Of a DNA stretch of 64,000 nt, positions 55,789-64,000 are shown piece by piece. The DNA is from Algoriphagus alkaliphilus. GTDB taxonomy: Bacteria > Bacteroidota > Bacteroidia > Cytophagales > Cyclobacteriaceae. Location: contig NZ_FMXE01000014.1 in assembly GCF_900103735.1 (NCBI RefSeq), forward strand, positions 1 to 64,000, read 5' to 3'. The stretch's first letter is position 1. Every line of letters starts with the position of its first letter. Below the pieces are notes generated by a model. That model worked only from the letters and a program-made list of their open reading frames with translations. It was not told the origin of the DNA and searched no databases. The position numbers and the translations under genes are program-made.

Positions 55789-56894
55789 GTATCGGACACT
55801 TCTTCCAACATGTTTTTTATTTGTTTTTTCACCTCCAGATTGGAATAATTCTCCAAGTACCTCTTGCGAAGAGTAGTTTTGTATTCAATAATTCTTTCAG
55901 GTGGCAGGATCGAAAATCTTCTGATCTTTTCTGTCAAATCTTCTGTATTATCAAAAATCATTTCAGGGTCGCTAAGCCTCTCCCGCATGGCTCCCACGGG
56001 TCTGGAGAAAATGAGTTTCCCTGAGGCCATAGCTTCTATTCCTGTCATAGGACCTGTTTCTTCGGCGCTGTTGATTATCAAGGCGTCAATTTGTGTGTAA
56101 AGCTGTGAAATTTGATCCGGAGCTATAAAGCCAGCGATTTTCACATTAGACAAACCAAGGGCATCGATTTTGGCCTGATAAGAAGTTTGAAGTGCACCGG
56201 TCCCAAAAATGATCAAATTTAAATTCGGAAGATTGGCAAAGACAGTGATCACCTGCTCCATCTGCTTTACTTCCATGAAGAGCCCAATCATGGCAAAAAT
56301 CTTGAGATTTGAATCGATTTTCAAATCCAAAAGAGATTTTTCAGCGAGTGTGGTTTGATCTATGAATACTTTTGGGATGCTATTTTCAAATCCATGAAAC
56401 AATCCAGGAGCATGAATGATATAATTCCTGGCTACACTACTTAATTTCTTGTGGTGAATTTTCAAAGCTGAAAAATCATGGACAGTTCCTGTAAATCGGA
56501 TTGAAACCGGTACCGGTAAGGATGACTCAAAAATTTTTATTTCCTTGGATTGATGGGTAATGAATAAGACTAGGTGATTAAATGAATGAGCAAACGCGTA
56601 CCACTTTTCTGAATTATAAAAATCATTCCGCTGGTTTCGAAAAAATCTTGAAGACCAAACTCTCAAAACGAGATTTCTAAGTCTTGGGAACCAACTCCAA
56701 AGAGTTGGAAAAACTAAATGAACCGATTCGACCATTATTGCATTTTCCAAGCCAAATCGGCTGTTAAACATGGAAAAGACAGAAACTTCGAACTGCTCCT
56801 GTTCCAAAAACCTGGCCCAAACCCGCATTTCTTCAAACCTTCCGCCCAAACCTTGATCATTAATGGGCCCCACTAACAGAACTTTAGACTTCAT
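55785..56894 (-). CDS. Family 4 glycosyltransferase
   Basis: A 369-residue GT-B protein with MKSKVLLVGPINDQGLGGRF at the start (GxGG turn). KIFAMIGLFMEVKQMEQVIT begins the donor domain. The retaining-GT signature INSAEETGPMTGIEAMASGK, with its E-x7-E pattern, lies near residue 285. It lies 2 bp after the ABC transporter gene on the same strand and is the first transferase in the run. Confidence 0.92.
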   Translation of the reverse strand: MKSKVLLVGPINDQGLGGRFEEMRVWARFLEQEQFEVSVFSMFNSRFGLENAIMVESVHLVFPTLWSWFPRLRNLVLRVWSSRFFRNQRNDFYNSEKWYAFAHSFNHLVLFITHQSKEIKIFESSLPVPVSIRFTGTVHDFSALKIHHKKLSSVARNYIIHAPGLFHGFENSIPKVFIDQTTLAEKSLLDLKIDSNLKIFAMIGLFMEVKQMEQVITVFANLPNLNLIIFGTGALQTSYQAKIDALGLSNVKIAGFIAPDQISQLYTQIDALIINSAEETGPMTGIEAMASGKLIFSRPVGAMRERLSDPEMIFDNTEDLTEKIRRFSILPPERIIEYKTTLRKRYLENYSNLEVKKQIKNMLEEVSDT

Positions 56895-56896
56895 TC

Positions 56897-58696
56897 TTAA
56901 AACTCCTGCAACTTGACCATTCTGGAGAAATAATCGTCATTTTGGATCAGCGAATCAAAATCTCCGGATGAGCTAATTTCACCGTCCTTTATTAGGTAGA
57001 TCCTATTGACATTTTTAATGGTACTCAATCGATGAGCGATCAGGAGCAAAGTATATCTACCTTGAAGTGAATTGATATTTTCCTGAATTACTTTTTCCGA
57101 ATCACTGTCCAAAGCTGAAGTTGCTTCATCGAAAACTATAATTTCGACCTCTTTGAATAATTCTCTGGCAATAGAAATCCGCTGTTTTTGACCTCCACTG
57201 GCTCGGACTCCATTATCACCAAGTGGAGTATCCTCTCGTAATTCGAGGTTGTTTATAAATTCATTCAGGTTGGCAAGGCGAATTGCCATTTCGAATTTTT
57301 CTAGATTTGGCTGATTTTTTTCAGCCCAAAAAGTGACATTATTGAAAATAGTATCATTAAAAATTACAGGTTCTTGGGTAATGTACCCCACTCTTTTTCT
57401 TAGGTCATTAATGTTGATCTTTGACCGATCCGTTTGATTTACTGTCAAAAGTCCCGCGGTAGGCTCCAATAGTCCGACTATCAAGTTGACCAATGTCGTT
57501 TTTCCGCTTCCACTGGGACCAACAAAGGCTATGGCTTCTTTGGGTTGGATGGTGACTGATATATCTTTTAGGATTTCGACACCATCTTTGAATTTGAATC
57601 CTACTCTTTGGAGGCTGATTTCACCGATTCTGGTAAAATCATCGTAGACTTTCACATCTTCTTTTCCTCCATCAAACATTTGAATCATTTCGGTAGTGGC
57701 CACAATTCCTCCAAATTGGGAAATGAACATTTGCCAACTGCTTTGGATGCTGATCACATAATTGAGTGCACGATAAAAGAACATCAAACTAAGTAGAATG
57801 CTGGATAATGTGCCTCCCAGAAAATTGATTTGGATAATGATCACAATGACTACAATGACCAGAATGATGGGTTCTCTTAAGCCATTTAAAAGGGAATTAT
57901 AAAATCCAATCCGCTTTTGAAGATTTTCGATGTCATGGATTTGGTTGACTAACTTGTTTTTATATCTCCCAAAGTAGGAAGTGGCCTTTAGGTATTTATA
58001 GTGCTGAACTGCCTGGATTAAAAAAGATTGAAAAAGGTGTCCCTTTTCTGAGATATTAATGGAAGCTGTTTCAGTTTTCTTGAAGAGGATTTTAAAAACC
58101 AAGTTGGAGAGAAATCCACCAAAACTGACCAGAAGGGCAAACTTCCAATCCGAGATGAATGCCAAACCGGTATAAACAAACAATAGCACAGCATGCTGTA
58201 GAGTATTAAAGTAACTGATAAATGCACCGGTTACTTTATAGACTTCACCCGAAAGTGTGTTTTGGATTCTGCCAGCATCCAAACCCACAAAGTGCTGATA
58301 ACTTACATGACTCAGACCATCCAACATTTGAAACCTTAATTTCTTAACAAAGGCGATCTGGAGTGAGATTTTATAATAAGAGTCGAGGAATTTAAAAAAC
58401 CCTTTCACCAAAAACAGAAAGGTCATAAAAATCAGAATATTTCCAATAGTTATTCCTATCCCCCTATTCGCCAGAAAATCAAGTAAAAAGGCGAACTCTC
58501 CAAGTGATTCTGAAGTCGAATTAAGTTCTGGATCAACAGCTACCTCAAAAAGAGGGATAAACAATGCTAGACCAAATCCGTCTAAAACGCCAACTAGAAC
58601 ACTCAGGAGTATCAAAACCAATATTTTGTATCTAAGATACCCGAAGAAATAAGCGAAGTACTTAAAATTCTTTTTTACTATTTTTTTTAGATCCAT
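56897..58696 (-). CDS. ABC-type half transporter, PglK/MsbA-like flippase candidate
   Basis: A 599-residue fused permease-ATPase. Six membrane helices fill the first ~330 residues. The ATPase has Walker A GPSGSGKTTLVNL (near residue 392), signature SGGQKQRISIARELF, Walker B IIVFDEATSALD and H-loop LLIAHRLSTI. Such exporters include PglK, which flips lipid-linked oligosaccharides, and MsbA, which flips lipid A. Given the glycan genes around it and no MATE/Wzx-type flippase in the window, PglK-like flipping is the likely role. A terminator-like hairpin lies 8 bp upstream of its start. Confidence 0.87.
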   Translation of the reverse strand: MDLKKIVKKNFKYFAYFFGYLRYKILVLILLSVLVGVLDGFGLALFIPLFEVAVDPELNSTSESLGEFAFLLDFLANRGIGITIGNILIFMTFLFLVKGFFKFLDSYYKISLQIAFVKKLRFQMLDGLSHVSYQHFVGLDAGRIQNTLSGEVYKVTGAFISYFNTLQHAVLLFVYTGLAFISDWKFALLVSFGGFLSNLVFKILFKKTETASINISEKGHLFQSFLIQAVQHYKYLKATSYFGRYKNKLVNQIHDIENLQKRIGFYNSLLNGLREPIILVIVVIVIIIQINFLGGTLSSILLSLMFFYRALNYVISIQSSWQMFISQFGGIVATTEMIQMFDGGKEDVKVYDDFTRIGEISLQRVGFKFKDGVEILKDISVTIQPKEAIAFVGPSGSGKTTLVNLIVGLLEPTAGLLTVNQTDRSKININDLRKRVGYITQEPVIFNDTIFNNVTFWAEKNQPNLEKFEMAIRLANLNEFINNLELREDTPLGDNGVRASGGQKQRISIARELFKEVEIIVFDEATSALDSDSEKVIQENINSLQGRYTLLLIAHRLSTIKNVNRIYLIKDGEISSSGDFDSLIQNDDYFSRMVKLQEF

Positions 58697-58703
58697 AAGA
58701 TGA

Positions 58704-58730
58704 AAAAAGGGTATTGTTAATACCCTTTTT
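58704..58730 (-). terminator. Perfect 12-bp hairpin between wzc and the ABC gene
   Basis: AAAAAGGGTATT and AATACCCTTTTT flank a 3-nt loop; a T-run follows on the minus strand. It lies between the Wzc stop and the ABC transporter start. It could end the wza-wzc transcript or attenuate the downstream assembly genes. Confidence 0.7.
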
Positions 58731-58747
58731 CTGTTGATTTTTCTCTG

Positions 58748-61108
58748 TTATTTCTTCTTATCATCATCATAATAGCCATAACCATAGCCGTAAGAATATC
58801 CATAGCCATAAGTGACATTGGTTGATTCTACACCATTAAACACGGCGAATATATTTTTTAGCCCTCTATTGGTTTTCAGGCCATTTACAGCATCCACAAA
58901 TGATCTTTGTGAATAATTTTGTCTAAAAATAAACAAGCTGCAATCAACCATCCCCATCAGATCCAAAGTCTCGCTGACCAATCCTACAGGAGGCGTATCG
59001 AGGATTACAACATCATATAGTTCCTTCAGATTCTTGATCAAAATTTCAAATCCATCAGCAAACATCAGTTCCGCCGGGTTAGGTGGTATTGGACCCGAGA
59101 CAATAATATCCAGATTAGCATATTTCGTTGTCGAAATAATCTCCTCCCATGTTTCTACTTGACCACTTAAATAAGAAGATAGTCCAATTTCATTTGTAAG
59201 ATCAAAACTTGTGAAGATTTTTGGTTTTCGCATATCACAACCCACAAGGATAGTTTTCTTTCCGGTCAAACTATAGGCTGCAGCCAAATTCATCGCACAA
59301 AATGTTTTTCCCTCACCCGAAATAGTGGATGTCACCAAGAACGTCAATTGCTTATCTTTAGGTAGGACAAATTTCATATTGGCTCTTAAAGATCTGAACG
59401 ATTCAGAAATACCAGACTTCCTACTGTCAAAAACAACCAAATCTGAATCTGATTTATTATTTAGAACCGTACCAAGCATCGGGATTTTCAATTTACTTTC
59501 GAAAAACTGGGCATCTTCTATTTTAGTCCTGAATAGCTCTCTAGTGGCAATAACCGATATTGGCAAAAAAAGACCAGCCAGTAATGCAAATAAATAGTTT
59601 TTCACTGGAGTTGGGCTGATTTGAATTCCACCTCTTGCAGGTTCAACAATTTTGTTGTTGGCTTCATTGGAAGCTTTTGAGATGGCCGCTTCTGCCCGAC
59701 GCTCCATCAGATAATTATATATATTCTCACTTAGTGAAAATTCCCGCTGAATTCTTATTAAGTTTTGTTCAGTCTCTGGTAAACTTTTAAAAGATCTTTC
59801 AATTTCATTGATTCTACCTTGAATATCAGCCATTAGGGACCTTGAATTGATATCCACATTTTCAAGGTTCTCTATAATTGACTTATTAAGATCAACTATT
59901 TTTCTATTAACTTCTTTTACAGCTGGCGAAGCTTCTGTTTGAGTTGCTAACATTCTTGACTTTTCTGTTTGCAATTCCAAGAGATTTTTAATTAACCCAT
60001 TAAGAAAAGGATCTTCAATGCCAATACCAGAGGGAACGATTACTTCTGAATAATTCTCACTTGTTAGGTATTTTTTTAAATTTTGATAATAATTTCTTTT
60101 AAATTTTTCTTGGGTTAACTGATTTTCGAATTCAATCAATCGTTCATAAACCGAGCTACTCTCAGAACTAAGGTTGTAAATTTTATTGTCAGATCTGAAG
60201 TTTTGAAGTTGATTTTCGAAAAAACGAAGAGAATCAGCAACTCCTGCAACCTGAGAATCAATAAAATCAACAGTCTTGCTGGCGGAAATATTTTTCTGCT
60301 CCAATTCCATTTCCAACACCGATTCCATCAAAGTATTGAGGTAGATTTCGCCCTTATTTAGGTTAGAACAAATGAGACCTATTTGCATTATTGAAGCCCC
60401 TCGCTCAACAGGCTCTACGTTTAAAGATGCAGAATAGGAGTTTGCTAAAGAGTTTAGATCCCTTAGTTTAATGAGTATTGATCCTTCCTGATCAGGAGAA
60501 ACTTTCTGAATTTTTACCTTTAATTCATTATTATTAATCCATTCATTAAAAACTCCCTTTATCGGTGCTGGCTGAAACCCAAATCCAACCTTGCTTCCGT
60601 CAGGAAGAAGTTTATTATATTTTTCATCAATGTATTCTAATGTAAACTCTTGGTCGTTTTCCCATTTCACTTTAATTAGTCCATCAGTTGTTTGAGGAAA
60701 TTTCCAATCAACCTCAACTACAATAGGATTATTAAGATAAATTTCTGTGTTGGTGAAAGAACCTTCCTGAAAATACTCTACCTGAAAATCTAATGTTTTG
60801 AGTACACGCAAAGCGATTGGTCGCGATTTCAGAATAATCACTTCATTTTGTAACCCCATTCCTGCATTATCGACCAATGAGGTAGGACCAAATAAGGCCA
60901 GAGGATTCTCTTTCTCTTTTATAAAAAAAAGACTATTTACTCGATAAAGCGGACTTGAAATTTTAGTATAAAACCAACCTAAAGCCAAACAAAAAAGAAC
61001 CGAAATAGCTATATATAACCATTTTTGACTGATTTTTCTGTAGATATTTTTTAATTCAAAAGATGAATCTTCAACAGAAAAGTCATTCTCGTTACTTTCA
61101 AAATTCAT
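58748..61108 (-). CDS. wzc: Wzc-type polysaccharide tyrosine autokinase
   Basis: A 786-residue inner-membrane kinase that controls polysaccharide polymerisation and export. Two membrane helices (near residues 33 and 510) bracket a long periplasmic coiled-coil domain (about 260-470, heptad-like NQLTQEKFKRNYYQNL). The cytoplasmic BY-kinase has Walker A ISGEGKTFCAMNLA, Walker A' ILVGCDMRKPK and Walker B VVILDTPPVG. The last ~20 residues form a Tyr/Gly-rich tail of alternating YGYG units ending YYDDDKKK, the autophosphorylation cluster. It lies 9 bp after the Wza-like gene. Confidence 0.95.
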   Translation of the reverse strand: MNFESNENDFSVEDSSFELKNIYRKISQKWLYIAISVLFCLALGWFYTKISSPLYRVNSLFFIKEKENPLALFGPTSLVDNAGMGLQNEVIILKSRPIALRVLKTLDFQVEYFQEGSFTNTEIYLNNPIVVEVDWKFPQTTDGLIKVKWENDQEFTLEYIDEKYNKLLPDGSKVGFGFQPAPIKGVFNEWINNNELKVKIQKVSPDQEGSILIKLRDLNSLANSYSASLNVEPVERGASIMQIGLICSNLNKGEIYLNTLMESVLEMELEQKNISASKTVDFIDSQVAGVADSLRFFENQLQNFRSDNKIYNLSSESSSVYERLIEFENQLTQEKFKRNYYQNLKKYLTSENYSEVIVPSGIGIEDPFLNGLIKNLLELQTEKSRMLATQTEASPAVKEVNRKIVDLNKSIIENLENVDINSRSLMADIQGRINEIERSFKSLPETEQNLIRIQREFSLSENIYNYLMERRAEAAISKASNEANNKIVEPARGGIQISPTPVKNYLFALLAGLFLPISVIATRELFRTKIEDAQFFESKLKIPMLGTVLNNKSDSDLVVFDSRKSGISESFRSLRANMKFVLPKDKQLTFLVTSTISGEGKTFCAMNLAAAYSLTGKKTILVGCDMRKPKIFTSFDLTNEIGLSSYLSGQVETWEEIISTTKYANLDIIVSGPIPPNPAELMFADGFEILIKNLKELYDVVILDTPPVGLVSETLDLMGMVDCSLFIFRQNYSQRSFVDAVNGLKTNRGLKNIFAVFNGVESTNVTYGYGYSYGYGYGYYDDDKKK

Positions 61109-61117
61109 ATTAATTAA

Positions 61118-61927
61118 TTATCTAATTAAGGTTACAATCAGCGCAAATGTTGACACAGTTGATGTAATCAAAGCAAGTGTCTGAATAAAGTTTGTACCTG
61201 CTCCAAGTTCTCTAACTTTCAAAGGAACGGCATAAAGGACATCATTGGGCCTTATGAAATAATACTCTGATGAAAGCAAGTTTCTATCATTCAAATTGAT
61301 TTTATGAATTTGAGACCCATCGGGATATTGGCGCAACATTATTACCTCGTCTCTTTTGGCGATTGTGGTCATGTCTCCCGATGCTGCTATTGCCTCAAAA
61401 ATAGTCACTCTATTTTGCAAAATAGTAACTTTTCCCGGAGCGTTAAATTCGCCTAATGAACTAAACCTAATTCCTCCAAGCCTAACCCTGACAAAAAAAT
61501 CATCCGGGACAAAAGGCTTTACTTTCTCTTCAATCAATTTCTTAGCCTCTTCAGCAGTTAATCCAACAAGTTTTACTTCCCCTACTAAAGGAAGATCTAC
61601 CTTTCCATTTTGGTCAAGTGCGTATCCATTCATGTAAAATAGATCCCCTCCATTTTGTCCCATATTCATAGCCATCATATTGGTTTGATCACCAGATACT
61701 ATGCTGAAGATTTTATTTAACTCTTCACTTGCTGTTTTTATCGTTATATCAACGATGTCATAGCTCTGGAGCCGATACAATTCTTCTTGATAGGGAAATT
61801 TTTCGCTTGAATACACTCTTGGGCCTTCTGATTGAAGATCCTGCAGATATATTAATTTCTTATTAGAAACACACGAGGAAAAAACCAACAAAACCAAGGC
61901 AAAGAATAATAAAGAATGTTTTTTCAT
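61118..61927 (-). CDS. wza: Wza-type polysaccharide export lipoprotein
   Basis: A 269-residue outer-membrane exporter protein. The lipobox signal MKKHSLLFFALVLLVFSSC fixes the chosen ATG; the frame is open 12 codons further and an ATG five codons upstream is also possible. The Poly_export domain runs from about 45 (YRLQSYDIVDITI) to 135, then SLBB-type segments (FNAPGKVTILQNRVTIFEAI). A C-terminal hydrophobic segment (FIQTLALITSTVSTFALIVTL) replaces the helical barrel of Wza, as is common in this phylum. It works with Wzc directly downstream. Confidence 0.9.
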   Translation of the reverse strand: MKKHSLLFFALVLLVFSSCVSNKKLIYLQDLQSEGPRVYSSEKFPYQEELYRLQSYDIVDITIKTASEELNKIFSIVSGDQTNMMAMNMGQNGGDLFYMNGYALDQNGKVDLPLVGEVKLVGLTAEEAKKLIEEKVKPFVPDDFFVRVRLGGIRFSSLGEFNAPGKVTILQNRVTIFEAIAASGDMTTIAKRDEVIMLRQYPDGSQIHKINLNDRNLLSSEYYFIRPNDVLYAVPLKVRELGAGTNFIQTLALITSTVSTFALIVTLIR

Positions 61928-62005
61928 TTTGAGTACCTTCATTTTTTGCGTGAAGTAAATCATTTTTTAGCTAAAGAAAAATTCAAATATGTGATTCCAA
62001 TCTCG

Positions 62006-63313
62006 TTAAAGTCTAGCATCAACCCTACTTTTATCTAAAAATCCCTTTACATCATAAACCACCTTCGAAGGTGATTTATGAATATTCAAAGTGGAAAATT
62101 GCTTATGTGACACTGCAAGAATAATAGCTGAATAACTTTCCAAAGGTGGTACTTTTCTACCAGAAATAATCTCAATGCCATATTCGTGATTTACCTCGGC
62201 AGGATTAGCCCAAGGATCATACACGTCGACTTCCATATCATAAGATCGGAGTTCTTTGTAAATATCAATTACGCGTGTATTCCTTACATCCGGGCAGTCT
62301 TCCTTGAAGGTAAAGCCCAATATCAATACTTTAGAATCGATTACTTTTAAATCCTTTCGCATCATCAGCTTGATCACCTCTGTCGCAACATGTTTACCCA
62401 TGCTGTCATTCAACCGACGACCGGCAAGAATAATTTCAGGATGATAGCCAACTTCTTGAGCTTTTTGCGCAAGATAGAAAGGATCTACACCAATACAATG
62501 ACCACCAACAAGTCCCGGCTTGAATTTGAGGAAGTTCCACTTGGTTCCGGCTGCTTCCAAAACCTCATGGGTATCAATTCCCAAAAGATTAAAAATCTTC
62601 GAAAGCTCATTTACAAAAGCAATATTGATGTCCCGCTGTGAATTTTCTATCACCTTGGCCGCTTCGGCAACTTTGATGGAAGAGGCTTTATGAGTTCCTG
62701 CAGTAATTACAGTTTTATACAGTTGGTCAACGTACTCCGCAGCTTCAGGTGTACTCCCGGATGTCACTTTAAGAATCTTCGACACTGTATGTTCTTTGTC
62801 TCCGGGATTGATCCGCTCGGGAGAATACCCTGCTGAAAAATCTTCGTTAAACTTTAACCCGGAAATCCTCTCCAAAACAGGCACACATTCATCCTCCGTA
62901 ACTCCCGGATATACAGTCGATTCATAAATTACGACATCTCCCTTTTTAAGATATCTTGCGATATTTTCAGACGCCTTGAGCATAGGAGTCAAAACCGGCC
63001 GATTATGTTTATCAGTCGGCGTCGGAACAGTCACAATATAGACCTGACAGTCGGCCAAACTTTCGGGCTCAAAAGTCGGAAAAAGCCCTTTAGTGCCCAG
63101 TTTAGGATTTTCGCCCAACAAAACCGCCTGTAACAAATCATCCTCTACTTCCAAGGTTCTGTCAGTTCCTGAATGGAGTTCTTCAATTCTCCTCTGATCA
63201 ATATCAAAACCCACAACGGGAAATTTCTTTGCAAATTCTACAGCTAAAGGAAGCCCTACATATCCTAGGCCTATAATGGCAATCTTGGCCTCTTTATTCG
63301 GTAATAATAACAT
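62006..63313 (-). CDS. UDP-N-acetylhexosamine 6-dehydrogenase (WbpA/TviB type)
   Basis: A 435-residue nucleotide-sugar dehydrogenase that oxidises the C6 hydroxyl to a carboxylate, giving UDP-HexNAc-uronic acid. NAD site [18 protein letters not shown] (residues 14-31); the middle [19 protein letters not shown]; catalytic Cys in [17 protein letters not shown] (near residue 266); C-terminal nucleotide-sugar domain with [18 protein letters not shown]. Its closest type is WbpA/WbpO/TviB rather than UDP-glucose dehydrogenase. The uronic sugar would be a building block of the glycan. It is divergent neither way; about 80 bp separate it from wza. Confidence 0.92.
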   Translation of the reverse strand: MLLLPNKEAKIAIIGLGYVGLPLAVEFAKKFPVVGFDIDQRRIEELHSGTDRTLEVEDDLLQAVLLGENPKLGTKGLFPTFEPESLADCQVYIVTVPTPTDKHNRPVLTPMLKASENIARYLKKGDVVIYESTVYPGVTEDECVPVLERISGLKFNEDFSAGYSPERINPGDKEHTVSKILKVTSGSTPEAAEYVDQLYKTVITAGTHKASSIKVAEAAKVIENSQRDINIAFVNELSKIFNLLGIDTHEVLEAAGTKWNFLKFKPGLVGGHCIGVDPFYLAQKAQEVGYHPEIILAGRRLNDSMGKHVATEVIKLMMRKDLKVIDSKVLILGFTFKEDCPDVRNTRVIDIYKELRSYDMEVDVYDPWANPAEVNHEYGIEIISGRKVPPLESYSAIILAVSHKQFSTLNIHKSPSKVVYDVKGFLDKSRVDARL

Positions 63314-63461
63314 GAATTTGAATTTATCATTAATTCTTAAACAATTCTTTTGTACACAGCTTCGCCCTCTCAGTCACAAAGACCTAGTAATTTGACTTTT
63401 TTTAAATAAAAAACACATCCCACTGACCTTTTAAATGACTGATCGATTAGCAGGATCAAAG

Positions 63462-63480
63462 TGAGTACCAAAGTTACTCA
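63462..63480. promoter_or_regulatory. TGAGTA-N7-TACTCA dyad upstream of the dehydrogenase operon
   Basis: The dyad TGAGTA CCAAAGT TACTCA overlaps TAACTTTG on the minus strand, a match to the -7 consensus TAnnTTTG. A well-placed -33 TTG is not seen, so the promoter is tentative. A regulator bound to the dyad would control the 62-63-kb genes. Confidence 0.35.
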
Positions 63481-63524
63481 TTTGCATGGAATGGAAAAAT
63501 TTATTCGAAATACATCAAGCCAAT

Positions 63525-64000
63525 TCAGTTAAAACTATAAATCAAATTGACGGTTGAGGAATAAGTAAAACTGTCTTTTCCTCCTTTGAAATCCACCGTG
63601 CTACTTGAATTTCCTGTCCATTGGTAATTTGTAGCATTGATTAGCTGGTTTTTTGTGCTAATCAGCAGATTTTTCAATTGGAAATTCAACAATAGTCCTG
63701 CCGAAAAATCGACCCATGGAACTTGACTGGGAATCTCTCCCTGGACTTCATAGAAGAAATCCTGATGATTTTCTATCCGCTGGAGCAATAGCCCCACTTT
63801 GGAAAGCCTTTTGAGATATGAAAATTCCAAAATCTGAGCGTTGCCCCCCACTCCGATTCCTGCACCCATGGATTCACCGAAATTTGAAAATCCACGAACC
63901 TGATAGTGGGTCTGCCAACTGGTATTTATTACTCCCAATTCTGGGTAGCGGATATATCGGTTGACGGATTCTTGTTGATGGATTATTTCCCCTCGGATTT
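63525..64000 (-). CDS. Capsule assembly Wzi-family outer-membrane protein (C-terminal part)
   Basis: The reading frame stays open to the window edge, so the N-terminus lies beyond 64000. The visible ~158 residues show beta-barrel strands with alternating hydrophobic residues and an outer-membrane-type ending (TVNLIYSFN, aromatic last residue). MGAGIGVGGNAQILEFSYL followed by GLLLQRIENHQDFFYEV matches the Wzi-family pattern. Wzi anchors or organises surface polysaccharide. It is upstream of, and on the same strand as, the dehydrogenase gene. Confidence 0.75.
   Translation of the reverse strand, partial: IRGEIIHQQESVNRYIRYPELGVINTSWQTHYQVRGFSNFGESMGAGIGVGGNAQILEFSYLKRLSKVGLLLQRIENHQDFFYEVQGEIPSQVPWVDFSAGLLLNFQLKNLLISTKNQLINATNYQWTGNSSSTVDFKGGKDSFTYSSTVNLIYSFN

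Overview
The window is a chromosomal segment of a Bacteroidota bacterium, most likely order Cytophagales (Cyclobacteriaceae/Algoriphagus-like). The signs are a giant secreted protein with a gliding-motility/type IX (type B) C-terminal sorting domain, proteins typical of the phylum (LptE next to secG, a Wzi-like capsule protein, export lipoproteins with a C-terminal membrane segment), a TTG-N19-TAnnTTTG promoter, and few Shine-Dalgarno sites. The species-level guess is inference.

Layout. (1) 0-14.6 kb is housekeeping: a membrane protein, gamma-carbonic anhydrase, YceI lipoprotein, pabB-like chorismate enzyme overlapping dinB, an orphan antitoxin-like gene, miaB, a sigma-54 activator without a sensor domain, an LptE-like lipoprotein, a conserved hypothetical gene, secG, three tandem 110-bp hairpin repeats, groES-groEL behind a likely sigma-54 promoter, a single-domain response regulator and a serine hydrolase. 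(2) 14.6-18.9 kb is a graveyard. It holds remnants of an amidohydrolase-like gene, an IS256 transposase, a glycosyltransferase, an IS4 transposase and an IS66 element, four of them with the middle missing and both ends kept. One intact polysaccharide deacetylase gene lies among them. (3) 19-27.5 kb holds a WecA-type initiating phosphosugar transferase and a 2395-residue lectin/Ig/SprB-repeat adhesin on the minus strand. (4) 28.2-33.4 kb is a plus-strand operon: a PseB/CapD-like dehydratase, a nucleotidyltransferase, a NodU/SxtI-type carbamoyltransferase, an SGNH hydrolase, and two small membrane proteins that I place in the SxtK (DUF5989) and SxtJ families. (5) 33.7-41.4 kb on the minus strand is a nonulosonic (legionaminic-type) acid pathway: ptmF, legF, ptmA, legI, legG, a reductase-like SDR, ptmE and legB. 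(6) 41.5-64 kb is the assembly part of a surface polysaccharide locus, almost all on the minus strand and often with 4-nt gene overlaps. It includes a Wzi-like protein (cut by the window end), a nucleotide-sugar dehydrogenase, a Wza-like exporter, a Wzc tyrosine autokinase, a PglK-like ABC transporter, many glycosyltransferases, an acetyltransferase, a Wzy-like polymerase/ligase and a methyltransferase.

How it fits together (inference). WecA starts a lipid-linked oligosaccharide and the glycosyltransferases extend it. The NulO pathway supplies a CMP-activated nine-carbon sugar, while the carbamoyl, acetyl and methyl enzymes decorate the glycan. The ABC protein is the only flippase candidate seen. 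Wzy polymerises or ligates, and Wza/Wzc/Wzi export and attach the product.

The most interesting point is that the NulO cluster lacks both the LegC aminotransferase and the LegH N-acetyltransferase, and has an extra SDR between legG and ptmE. The predicted product is a 9-deoxy nonulosonate without the 7-amino group (5-acetamido-3,5,9-trideoxy type, like fusaminic acid) rather than legionaminic acid. The SxtI/J/K-like carbamoylation module beside it, and the sigma-54/TGACA-repeat control region of groESL, are the next most interesting. No tRNA, rRNA, CRISPR array or prophage was recognised.
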